Assembly: GCF_009497155.1 (NCBI RefSeq) | Contig: NZ_WINI01000001.1 | Coordinates: 372,001 to 436,000 of the forward strand | Direction of reading: 5' to 3' | From: Glaciimonas soli | GTDB taxonomy: Bacteria > Pseudomonadota > Gammaproteobacteria > Burkholderiales > Burkholderiaceae_D | Length of the DNA stretch: 64,000 nucleotides | Shown here: piece after piece, positions 56,075 to 64,000 of the stretch | Position numbering within the stretch: position 1 is the first letter of the stretch | Layout of the letters: each line of letters opens with the position of its first letter | Made by a program: the position numbers and the translations under genes | The notes under the pieces: generated by a model | Told to the model about the DNA's origin: nothing | The model's input: the letters and a program-made list of their open reading frames with translations, nothing else | The model's database searches: none

Positions 56075-56090
56075 AATTTTGCGGTTACGC

Positions 56091-56117
56091 TAAAGTTTAG
56101 CCATGCCATGCCGATAA
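56091..56117 (+). promoter_or_regulatory. Sigma-28 promoter of flgMN
   Basis: TAAA (56091-56094), 15 bases, GCCGATAA (56110-56117): an exact sigma-28 consensus just after the flgA stop and 50 bases before the flgM start. It would let FliA raise its own anti-sigma factor. Confidence 0.9.
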
Positions 56118-56166
56118 TCAAGTATGAGTCTATATGACACCAATAAATAGTCGCCAAGGAAATATT

Positions 56167-56478
56167 GTGAAAATCGACCAACAAACCACAAAAATGAGCA
56201 ACCTTGCCAGCACCAACTCCAGCAAACAAGCAAGCAAACTCGCGGATGAGGTTAGCGTTTCTACATTACCAGCCAATCTGGATTTAACCGCAACGCATTT
56301 TCAACAATTGCAAACGCAATTGCTACAACCTTCTGCGGCCGATTTCGATGCCGCGAAAGTTGCCGAAATTCGTCTGGCAATCAGTGAAGGTCGTTATCAA
56401 GTTAATACTGACAAAATCGCTGATGGCCTGATTGATGATGTCCGCGATTTTTTAAATACTACGGCAGCAGCCAAATAA
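56167..56478 (+). CDS. flgM: Anti-sigma-28 factor FlgM
   Basis: FlgM binds FliA until it is exported through the finished hook. The 103-residue protein is read from a GTG at 56167, because AAGGA lies six bases upstream and the start KIDQQ matches family members. An upstream ATG (56134) in frame is less likely. The C-terminal half holds the FliA-binding helices, including FDAAKVAEIRLAISEGRYQV (about 71-90) and NTDKIADGLIDDVRDFLN. Confidence 0.93.
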   Translation: MKIDQQTTKMSNLASTNSSKQASKLADEVSVSTLPANLDLTATHFQQLQTQLLQPSAADFDAAKVAEIRLAISEGRYQVNTDKIADGLIDDVRDFLNTTAAAK

Positions 56479-56482
56479 ATAA

Positions 56483-56953
56483 ATGATCATTTCCCCTTAT
56501 GCTTTTTTGCAACACCGCATCGTTGAAGAAATTGCCGCTATGGAGGCCTACACGCAGCTGCTGAAAGATGAAGCCGCCGCCTTAATGGAAGGTCGATTCT
56601 CTGACATGATGGAAATGACAGAGCGTAAAGAGCAATTGGTCACCACACTGGTCGACGTAGATCAGGCACGTGAAACGCAACTGCAAATCATGGGCTATCC
56701 GGTTTCGCCGAAAGGTGCCAATGCCGCTGCCACCGCTGGCGGCACATCATTACAAGAAGCATGGTCAACCTTATTGGCGCGTACTGCAGAATCACGCCAA
56801 CACAATCACAACAATGGCATTTTGATCCATGCCCATCTGGAGCTAAGCCGTAACGCGATCAATTTCGTGCACGCGCATGGCCAATCGTTGTATGGCGCCG
56901 ATGGTCAGCATCGGGTTGGCTTGGGGCACGGAAAAAGCTTGGCGGCAGGATAA
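56483..56953 (+). CDS. flgN: Flagellar export chaperone FlgN
   Basis: FlgN is the chaperone for FlgK and FlgL. The 156-residue helical protein has EEIAAMEAYTQLLKDEAAAL (about 14-33), then MEGRFSDMMEMTERKEQLVT (about 34-53). The end reads NAINFVHAHGQSLYGADGQH, the NFVH..GQ.LYG.DG pattern of betaproteobacterial FlgN. It starts four bases after flgM and ends before a strong terminator. Confidence 0.93.
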   Translation: MIISPYAFLQHRIVEEIAAMEAYTQLLKDEAAALMEGRFSDMMEMTERKEQLVTTLVDVDQARETQLQIMGYPVSPKGANAAATAGGTSLQEAWSTLLARTAESRQHNHNNGILIHAHLELSRNAINFVHAHGQSLYGADGQHRVGLGHGKSLAAG

Positions 56954-56970
56954 GTTCTCGCTGCTCTGAT

Positions 56971-57010
56971 AAAAAGCTGGGGTAATTATTTAATTACCCC
57001 AGCTTTTTTT
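56971..57010. terminator. Bidirectional terminator between flgN and flhE
   Basis: An 18-base-pair stem, AAAAAGCTGGGG (then TAATTA) with its complement, lies around a two-base centre with a run of seven T after it on the plus strand and T5 on the minus strand. It serves both convergent units. Confidence 0.92.
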
Positions 57011-57093
57011 CGTTACGTCATTGCGGCACACCATTCATATAATTTAAATGCGTTACCGCCATACAAAAGCAGCAAAACGGCACATGAAATCAC

Positions 57094-57642
57094 CTATTCA
57101 TAACTCACTACCAACCGCAATTTCTCGCCGCGTATTGCCGGAAGTAACGCGCCTTTTCCGCTGATCACAAAAGCAAATACAAAATTTGAATTCGCATTAT
57201 CGCCATTAAAGCGATCAGTGCTACCGCTGCCGCTGCCAAGCGCGGCGCAACGTGCCGCGTTGCAAAGATACGCCTGCAAATAAGGTGGAGCGGCTGGCAG
57301 AAAACCATATTGCCATTCTACTTTTCTCACTCTCCTGATTTCGCTAGCTTGCATCATCAGGCCAGTCGGTTTGATTTGCGCCGATGCGACAGTCACACCG
57401 CGACTTCTCATGGATGGTGCCAATTCACTGCCGGACCAAGCACCCTTGATTCCTGTATTTCCGGCGTTTTTCAAACTGGCAATATGCGTATTCGATTGCG
57501 CTTTATAACTTTTTCGCAGAAACTGTTCCAACGGCATGGCACTTAGTTCTGTTCTGTTTGACGATGTGGATACAGCAGCTTCGGCATTCCCCAAACAAGC
57601 TATCAGCAACAAGCACGGCACAAGCCTTCGTCGCAGCAACAT
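57094..57642 (-). CDS. flhE: Flagellar protein FlhE
   Basis: FlhE is a periplasmic protein that in enterobacteria prevents proton leakage through the export apparatus. The 182-residue precursor has a signal peptide (about 1-22, LLIACLGNAEA). The FlhE-like domain (about 67-182) has GAWSGSELAPSMRSRGVTVA, VEWQYGFLPAAPPYLQAYLC (about 109-128), NAARCAALG with a likely Cys pair, and FVFAFVISGKGALLPAIRGE. The call rests on recognition of this pattern plus position. It overlaps the fliA stop by one base, whereas enterobacteria place it after flhBA. Confidence 0.8.
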   Translation of the reverse strand: MLLRRRLVPCLLLIACLGNAEAAVSTSSNRTELSAMPLEQFLRKSYKAQSNTHIASLKNAGNTGIKGAWSGSELAPSMRSRGVTVASAQIKPTGLMMQASEIRRVRKVEWQYGFLPAAPPYLQAYLCNAARCAALGSGSGSTDRFNGDNANSNFVFAFVISGKGALLPAIRGEKLRLVVSYE

Positions 57643-58406
57643 TATGCGTATTCCAACTCATCGACTTTATGTAAATAGGCGCGCAAACGGCCAATCACTT
57701 GACTGTGCAACTGACAAACACGTGATTGGCTAACTTCCATAATCGCACCGATTTCACGCAAATTTAATTTTTGCTCGTAGTACAAACTCATCAACAATTT
57801 CTCACGCTCAGACAAACTGTCGATCGCCGCTTTTAAATTTTCGCGGAAACCGCTTTGCAATAATTGCTGCAGAGGGTCGCTGTGTTGTCCATGCAATAAA
57901 TCATTGCCTTCACTGTGACTATTGATCTGCTGATCAATGAAAGAATTCTCGCCACCGCCGCTTCCTTCAAAATCTTCGTAGTACACCAATTGACTACCAT
58001 GCACTTCACCTAACAAGCGCTGATATTTATCCAAAGACATAGACATTTCATCAGCAATCTCTTGTTCGCTTGGTGCTCGTCCCAATTGCTGCGCCAATGA
58101 CTGGATCGCCGCTTCCACGTTACGCGAAGATTGCCGCATGCTGCGCGAGAGCCAATCGTTGGCACGCAATTCATCCAGCATCGCGCCGCGAATTCGTTGG
58201 CTTGCATAGGTTTCGAACTGCGCTCCCATATTGTCTTGATAACGATTGGAGGCATCGAGTAAACCCAGCATGCCCACTTGAATCATGTCGTCCAATTCAA
58301 CGCTGGAAGGTAGTTTGGCAATCAGTTGTAATGCCAGACGACGTACCAATGGCGCATGCTTGGTCAGCATCGCGTTCTTGTCCATTTTTCCCTGAGCGGT
58401 ATACAA
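57642..58406 (-). CDS. fliA: Sigma factor FliA (sigma-28)
   Basis: FliA directs RNA polymerase to late flagellar genes. The 254-residue protein has region 2 (VELDDMIQVGMLGLLDASNR, about 36-55, and FETYASQRIRGAMLDELRAN, about 64-83). Region 3 follows with LGRAPSEQEIADEMSMSLDK. Region 4 has the HTH LNLREIGAIMEVSQSRVCQL, then HSQVIGRLR (about 215-243). It opens MYTAQGKMDKNAML, as in related FliA. At least five matching promoters are visible in this window. Confidence 0.96.
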   Translation of the reverse strand: MYTAQGKMDKNAMLTKHAPLVRRLALQLIAKLPSSVELDDMIQVGMLGLLDASNRYQDNMGAQFETYASQRIRGAMLDELRANDWLSRSMRQSSRNVEAAIQSLAQQLGRAPSEQEIADEMSMSLDKYQRLLGEVHGSQLVYYEDFEGSGGGENSFIDQQINSHSEGNDLLHGQHSDPLQQLLQSGFRENLKAAIDSLSEREKLLMSLYYEQKLNLREIGAIMEVSQSRVCQLHSQVIGRLRAYLHKVDELEYA

Positions 58407-58468
58407 AGCCGTGTCCTTTCTTACTTATAATGCGCCATTGCGGAAGGAAGACTGCACAACATCGCTCA

Positions 58469-60607
58469 TCATCTGCCTCCAATACTGGCGGTGATTTTTA
58501 TCTGGCGACTGTCTGGGATCTCTGCATGCGACAACACTTTAAGCTGCGGCAAACTGCGCCGTAAGAAACGCGACAACAACACGCGTAGCGGGTGCTGCAC
58601 GACCAGCACCGCCGGATAGCCCAGCTGCTGCTGACGAGTGATCGCCACTTGCGTTTGAGACAATAAATTGTCCGCCAAACCAGGCTCCAAAGCGCTGCCG
58701 GTGCTGAGTGCTTGCAATAGCATTGGCGAGATCGTGCCATCCAAGCCAATCACATGTAATTCGCCGCCGCCAGGGAAAAGTTGCTGCGTAATCGCGCGCC
58801 CCAATGCCAGACGGACATGCGAGGTCAATTCATTGATATCAGTGATAGTCGGTGAATGCTCTGCCAGTACTTCCAGAATCGTGTGCATGTCGCGTATCGA
58901 GACACTTTCATCGAGCAAGTTTTGCAGCACTTTTTGCAAGGTAGTCAATGACAACACTTTCGGTACTAAGTCTTCGATCAATTTCGGTGCATCTTTAGCG
59001 ATACGGTCAACCAGTTTCTGCACTTCCTGACGACCCAGTAATTCTGAGCCGTGGGTATGCACTAAATGATTCAAATGCGTGGCAATCACAGTACTGGCGT
59101 CGACCACGGTATAGCCATAAATCTGTGCTTGCTCTCGCAATTTGCTGTCTATCCAAATCGCCGGTAAACCAAAGGCTGGATCTGTGGTTGGCGTACCCGG
59201 TAAACTAGAACTGACTTGCCCCGGATTAATCGCCATCCACTGCCCTGGGAATGCTTCTCCACGACCAATTTCAACACCTTTGAGTGTGATCACATAGTCA
59301 CTGGGCTTTAACTCCAGATTGTCACGGATATGCACGACAGGTACCAGGAATCCAATATCCTGAGCGAATTTTTTACGGATACTTTTAATTCGTCCCAACA
59401 GTTCGCCGTTCTGCGTCCTATCGACCATTGAGATCAAGCGATAGCCGACTTCCAAACCTAATGGGTCGGTCAACACGACATCATCCCAAGTCGCCTCTTC
59501 CGGCTCGGCCGTCGCGTTTGCAGTTGCCGCGGCATTGGCGGCAGCATCGGGAGATTGTTCTGATGCTTTTTTCTTGGCTTTTTTCGTCAAGCCGTTGCCT
59601 ATGTATGCAAGACCGGCTGCAATCGCCAAAAAGGAAAAATGCGGCATACCTGGAATTAAGCCCATCAAACCAATGATGCCAGCGGTCAGATACAGCACTT
59701 GCGGGTTAGAGAACAATTGCCCCATCATTTGTTCGCCAACGTTTTCGTCCGTCGTCACGCGAGAAACGATGACACCCGCAGCGGTGGAAATAATCAATGC
59801 AGGAATTTGGGCAACCAAACCATCACCGATAGTCAGCAAGGTATACGTTTTGGCAGCGTCAGCTACCGCCATATCGTGTTGTGCCACGCCGACTATCAAG
59901 CCTCCAACGATATTGATCGCCATGATCATCAAACCGGCAATTGCATCGCCTCGCACAAACTTGCTGGCACCATCCATGGAACCGTAAAAATCGGCTTCTT
60001 GCGACACTTCGGCGCGACGTTTGCGCGCGACATCTTCGCCAATCAACCCTGCATTCAAATCAGCATCAATCGCCATTTGCTTACCCGGCATCGCATCCAG
60101 CGTAAAGCGTGCTCCCACCTCGGCAATACGGCCAGCACCTTTGGTAATGACCATAAAATTGATGATGACTAAAATAATAAACAGCACAATCCCGACGGCG
60201 AAATTACCACCGACCAGAAATTGGCTAAAGGCTTCGATCACCTTACCGGCCGCTGCCGGGCCGGTATGTCCGTCCTGCAAAACTACGCGTGTTGAAGCAA
60301 CGTTAAGTGACAAACGCAGCAAAGTCGAAAACAGCAATATCGTCGGGAAGGCAGCAAACTCTAATGCCTTCATGGTGTACATGCTGACCAGCAGCACCAT
60401 GATCGACAAGGCTATGTTGAAAGTGAATAGAAAATCCAGTACGACCGTTGGCAAAGGCAAAATCATCATGCCAAGTATCATCAAGATCAGAATAGGACCT
60501 GCCATACCTTTTAATTGGCCATCTTTGATCATCTTGGGCAGTTGCATAAAGATGTTCAAGTTAGTTCCGCTGCCATTCGATGAGGCTGTGTTGATATTGG
60601 TCTTCAT
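58469..60607 (-). CDS. flhA: Flagellar export gate protein FlhA
   Basis: FlhA is the large nonameric export gate. The 712-residue protein has eight membrane segments in residues 30-345 and the FHIPEP cytoplasmic loop signature RRAEVSQEADFYGSMDGASK (about 207-226), then FVRGDAIAG. The cytoplasmic docking domain (about 375-712) has HLNHLVHTHGSELLGRQEVQ, then KLVDRIAKDAPKLIEDLVPK. The start overlaps the flhB stop by four bases. fliA follows after 62 bases, with no flhF or flhG between. Confidence 0.96.
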   Translation of the reverse strand: MKTNINTASSNGSGTNLNIFMQLPKMIKDGQLKGMAGPILILMILGMMILPLPTVVLDFLFTFNIALSIMVLLVSMYTMKALEFAAFPTILLFSTLLRLSLNVASTRVVLQDGHTGPAAAGKVIEAFSQFLVGGNFAVGIVLFIILVIINFMVITKGAGRIAEVGARFTLDAMPGKQMAIDADLNAGLIGEDVARKRRAEVSQEADFYGSMDGASKFVRGDAIAGLMIMAINIVGGLIVGVAQHDMAVADAAKTYTLLTIGDGLVAQIPALIISTAAGVIVSRVTTDENVGEQMMGQLFSNPQVLYLTAGIIGLMGLIPGMPHFSFLAIAAGLAYIGNGLTKKAKKKASEQSPDAAANAAATANATAEPEEATWDDVVLTDPLGLEVGYRLISMVDRTQNGELLGRIKSIRKKFAQDIGFLVPVVHIRDNLELKPSDYVITLKGVEIGRGEAFPGQWMAINPGQVSSSLPGTPTTDPAFGLPAIWIDSKLREQAQIYGYTVVDASTVIATHLNHLVHTHGSELLGRQEVQKLVDRIAKDAPKLIEDLVPKVLSLTTLQKVLQNLLDESVSIRDMHTILEVLAEHSPTITDINELTSHVRLALGRAITQQLFPGGGELHVIGLDGTISPMLLQALSTGSALEPGLADNLLSQTQVAITRQQQLGYPAVLVVQHPLRVLLSRFLRRSLPQLKVLSHAEIPDSRQIKITASIGGR

Positions 60608-61893
60608 GCGCCACTCCCGGATGAATCTGTTGCGCCTGCTTTAGGTTTTACCGTTGCATCAACTTGATTGCGCACCGTCGATAGCGTTACTTCGTCTTGC
60701 ATCATTTCGTTTTCGTCGCTCTCAATATTTTCATTCACTGCTGCTTTTGCTTGCGTTGAGTGTGGATCTAGTTCTGGCGGTACAGCTAATTGTGTTGGCG
60801 TCAGTGGCGCAACCCCTTTGGTATGGCCGTCTTTCCAACGCTTCAACTGATATACCCAAGCCAGCACTTCTGCTACGGCGGTATATAAATCCGCTGGAAT
60901 TTCGTTGCCCAGTTTGGTGTGCTTATACAAGGCGCGAGACAATGGCGGCGCTTCCAAAATTGGAACTTTATTATCGAGAGCTAATTCACGAATACGCTGG
61001 GCGATCAAATCCGTACCTTTGGCCACTACTCGTGGCGCACTCATTTCTTTATCCATATATTTCAACGCCACCGCGTAATGTGTTGGATTAGTAACCACCA
61101 CGTCCGCAGTCGCAACTTCAGACATCATGCGTTGGCTGGCCATCCGTTGCTGTTGACGACGAATCTTTGATTTCAGATGCGGATCGCCTTCGCTATCTTT
61201 GTATTCTTGTTTAACGTCTTGCAATGACATGCGCAGTTTTTTATGAAAACTCCATAACTGATACGGCACGTCAATCGCTGCCACCAAAAGCAAAGAAAAA
61301 ACAATCAGCGCACAACAGGTTGCTACCAGGCGCATCATGTATGGCAACGCCGAATGCACTGGTTCGCTCAGCAGCGCCATGATGGAATCAATATTCGATG
61401 AAATGACCAAATAAGCAATTCCACCAACCAGCAATGATTTGAGGATCGCCTTAATCAACTCGGTCAGCGATTGCACGGAAAATATGCGTCCTATGCCGTT
61501 GATGGGATTCATTTTGGAAAACTTGGGAGCCAACGCATCGATGGAAAACAACCAGCCACCCAGCAACATGGGCGCTGCGATCGCGGCCAGTGCCAACATG
61601 CCCAGCAATGGCAATATCGCCACCAACGCCTCGATCCATACCATGCCCACGCGGGTTAACATGTGCGACGTGTCAAAGGCGGAGGCGCGTTCAAACTGCA
61701 TGCTGGCCATCATCGCCCGGCTTAAATGCTCACTCATAGAGCTCGCAAAAATCCACAGGCCAGCCACGCCTGTGATTAATAGAATAAAGGTGCTTAACTC
61801 GCGCGAGCGTACAACCTGCCCCTCCTTGCGCGCCTTTTCCAGGCGCTGGGGAGAGGCGGGTTCGGTCTTTTCAACATCGCTATCGTCAGACAT
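60604..61893 (-). CDS. flhB: Flagellar export switch protein FlhB
   Basis: FlhB controls substrate specificity by autocleavage. The 429-residue protein has the N-terminal KTEPASPQRLEKARKEGQVV (about 9-28), then RSRELSTF, and four membrane helices. The FlhB_C domain has the intact NPTHYAVALKY cleavage site (about 272-282), then APRVVAKGTD. A C-terminal tail of about 75 acidic/polar residues (from LKRWKDGHTKG) is longer than in E. coli. It starts the flhBA-fliA-flhE unit. Confidence 0.96.
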   Translation of the reverse strand: MSDDSDVEKTEPASPQRLEKARKEGQVVRSRELSTFILLITGVAGLWIFASSMSEHLSRAMMASMQFERASAFDTSHMLTRVGMVWIEALVAILPLLGMLALAAIAAPMLLGGWLFSIDALAPKFSKMNPINGIGRIFSVQSLTELIKAILKSLLVGGIAYLVISSNIDSIMALLSEPVHSALPYMMRLVATCCALIVFSLLLVAAIDVPYQLWSFHKKLRMSLQDVKQEYKDSEGDPHLKSKIRRQQQRMASQRMMSEVATADVVVTNPTHYAVALKYMDKEMSAPRVVAKGTDLIAQRIRELALDNKVPILEAPPLSRALYKHTKLGNEIPADLYTAVAEVLAWVYQLKRWKDGHTKGVAPLTPTQLAVPPELDPHSTQAKAAVNENIESDENEMMQDEVTLSTVRNQVDATVKPKAGATDSSGSGA

Positions 61894-61926
61894 GTGCGCT
61901 CCAGTATGCGAAACTCAATAAATACG

Positions 61927-61944
61927 GCGGAGAGAACTCTCCGC
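61927..61944. repeat. Perfect palindrome in the flhB leader
   Basis: GCGGAGAG-AA-CTCTCCGC lies about 35 bases upstream of the flhB start codon, in the 247-base gap after cheZ. There is no T-run to suggest termination. It may fold in the leader mRNA or bind a protein dimer. Confidence 0.6.
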
Positions 61945-62140
61945 AGATAAGATTATTGACGCTGGGGCAATGAAGTGATCTGTGAAACAGGGGGAGGTTG
62001 AGGGCGCTTTTTGTGCAATCAATGGAGATTTGACGCAATTTGCATCAATAAATTGGCTAATTGCTTCATCGTTGATGACAAATCCTGATTGCATGACGCA
62101 AGTTGCGGTGCTGTCGTTTTCACCGCGTCACTACTGTGAT

Positions 62141-62842
62141 CTAGAATCCCAGACTCGCCAGAAGATCATCCACCTGCCCTTGATCGGACAAAGAATTTGA
62201 ATCGAGCACCTGCTTGTAATTGGGGCCGTGCAATAGATCAACAGAATGACTATCCGCCGCATCACTGACTTCGCCAGAAAGTTGTCCAACGTCGGTAAGC
62301 TTGTCAGTTGGCGTGTTGTCAATTAACACTTGCAGCAATTGTTTTTCCATTTGCTGCACGACTTCCATCATTTTTTTGATGACTTGCCCGGTTAAATCCT
62401 GAAAATCCTGCGCCATCATAATTTCCACCAGTTGCGCATTAATCGCGCTCGCTTGTATCGGCACGTCCTGCAAATAGGAACGAGTATCCATCACCAGAGA
62501 GCGTGCATCATTGAGTTCCACAGGTTCCGCGAACCAGGCGTTCCAGCGCTGCTCTAAATTTTTGGCCTGTTTAGCAATGCTCTCCTGAATCGGTTGAGCA
62601 ACATCAACAGCATTCAAAGCACGTTCCGCGGCACGCTCAGTCATCGTTGCGACATAGCTGAGGCGATCACGCGTGTCCGGTATTGCCTCGGCGGCTTTCA
62701 ACACTTCCTTATGCAAACCAAGCTCCCGCATACTTTCATGCAAAGTGCGAGTGAGTTGTCCAATTCGGCTAATCAATTTCTCAACATTATCGCCAGAATC
62801 CTGTGTCAATAAAGAAACGTCAGATGTTGCAGCCTGCGCCAT
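62141..62842 (-). CDS. cheZ: Chemotaxis protein phosphatase CheZ
   Basis: CheZ dephosphorylates CheY-P. From the ATG at 62842 it has 233 residues. AAGGGG lies seven bases upstream, within the cheY end, which favours this start over one ten codons earlier. The long four-helix core includes the catalytic segment MMAQDFQDLTGQVIKKMMEV (about 140-159) with the active-site Gln. The C-terminal SDQGQVDDLLASLGF is the conserved CheY-binding tail. Confidence 0.94.
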   Translation of the reverse strand: MAQAATSDVSLLTQDSGDNVEKLISRIGQLTRTLHESMRELGLHKEVLKAAEAIPDTRDRLSYVATMTERAAERALNAVDVAQPIQESIAKQAKNLEQRWNAWFAEPVELNDARSLVMDTRSYLQDVPIQASAINAQLVEIMMAQDFQDLTGQVIKKMMEVVQQMEKQLLQVLIDNTPTDKLTDVGQLSGEVSDAADSHSVDLLHGPNYKQVLDSNSLSDQGQVDDLLASLGF

Positions 62843-62843
62843 A

Positions 62844-63242
62844 TTAAGCCCCTTCTTTTTGAATTTTTTCAAAAATCTTGGCGATCTTTTCTTCCAGCGT
62901 AGCGGCAGTAAAAGGTTTGACTACATAGCCGTTAGCACCTTCTTGTGCTGCCGCGATAATGTTTTCCTTTTTCGCCTCTGCCGTTACCATCAACACGGGC
63001 AATTTAGCCAATCTTTCGTCAGCACGGATTTTTTGCAACATTTCCAAGCCATTCAAATTGGGCATATTCCAATCTGAAACGACGAAATCGTAAGAGCCAT
63101 TCTGCAGTTTTTCAAATCCTTGCGCGCCATCTTCCGCTTCATCTACGTTGATGAAATCGAGTTCTTTCAGCAAATTGCGAACAATCCGACGCATCGTCGG
63201 AAAATCATCAACTACCAAAATTTTGATATTCTTGTCTACCAT
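62844..63242 (-). CDS. cheY: Chemotaxis response regulator CheY
   Basis: CheY-P binds FliM to switch motor rotation. The 132-residue single-domain receiver starts [20 protein letters not shown]. The acidic pair is at about 13-14, the phospho-Asp is in [20 protein letters not shown] (about 53-72), the conserved Thr is in [11 protein letters not shown], and the Lys is in GYVVKPFT. The frame stays open upstream but the extra 42 residues are unrelated, so the ATG at 63242 is used. Confidence 0.96.
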   Translation of the reverse strand: MVDKNIKILVVDDFPTMRRIVRNLLKELDFINVDEAEDGAQGFEKLQNGSYDFVVSDWNMPNLNGLEMLQKIRADERLAKLPVLMVTAEAKKENIIAAAQEGANGYVVKPFTAATLEEKIAKIFEKIQKEGA

Positions 63243-63382
63243 GGTTAACACTCCATACTGTCTGTCATTAAAAATAATTGCACGTTGATGTAACGCGAAA
63301 ACACTTGTCGTCCACTTATCATCCACTTGTCGGAGATGAATGGAGGGAGAGGAAAAATCGCCTGACATCCGAATAAAAACTC

Positions 63383-64000
<618 letters not shown>

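Overview
The window is a contiguous piece of a betaproteobacterial chromosome. Gene content and protein style (RlmB/RNase R pair, Burkholderiales-type flagellar genes, compact flagellins, chemotaxis genes beside flhBA) point to the Oxalobacteraceae, something like Herminiimonas or Janthinobacterium. That placement is inference from recognition, not from a search. Both ends cut a gene: an acetyltransferase at the left and cheB at the right.

Region 1 (1-13900) is housekeeping and transport. It holds a small acetyltransferase/VOC/HAD cluster, rlmB and rnr, a tRNA-Leu(CAG) with a clear sigma-70 promoter and terminator, a BCCT transporter, and a five-gene dipeptide/oligopeptide ABC operon (dppABCDF type) preceded by an XRE-cupin regulator.

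Region 2 (14080-22030) is accessory. A GC-rich trio of sulfur-scavenging flavoenzymes (two tandem SfnB-type oxidoreductases and an NtaA/DmoA-type monooxygenase) lies between two direct copies of the 3' part of a CsoR/RcnR-family gene. The right copy is intact and starts a metal-resistance pair with an H-X4-D-H NicO-type exporter. A chrA chromate exporter and a ToxR/CadC-like membrane-bound regulator follow.

Region 3 (22424-63997) is a nearly complete flagellar locus of about 41 kb. The late block (minus strand) has three flagellins with identical ends, fliE, fliD, fliS, fliT, a second fliK-like gene and an orphan FlhB C-domain gene. The basal-body/export block fliFGHIJK-LMNOPQR runs on the plus strand. 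The rod/hook block flgBCDEFGHIJKL is on the minus strand, divergent from flgA-flgMN. The export/sigma/chemotaxis block on the minus strand reads cheB-cheY-cheZ-flhB-flhA-fliA-flhE.

Sigma-28 promoters (TAAA-N15-GCCGATAA type) can be read directly in front of fliD, the three flagellins and flgMN. This gives a coherent hierarchy: FliA made at the far end of the locus switches on filament, cap and anti-sigma genes once FlgM is exported through the hook.

The most interesting points are the translationally coupled fliK2/orphan FlhB-C pair, the duplicated CsoR tail bracketing the sulfur genes, the flagellin triplication with identical ends and swapped centres, the absence of flhF/flhG between flhA and fliA, and the H-X4-D-H exporter with a long inserted soluble domain.
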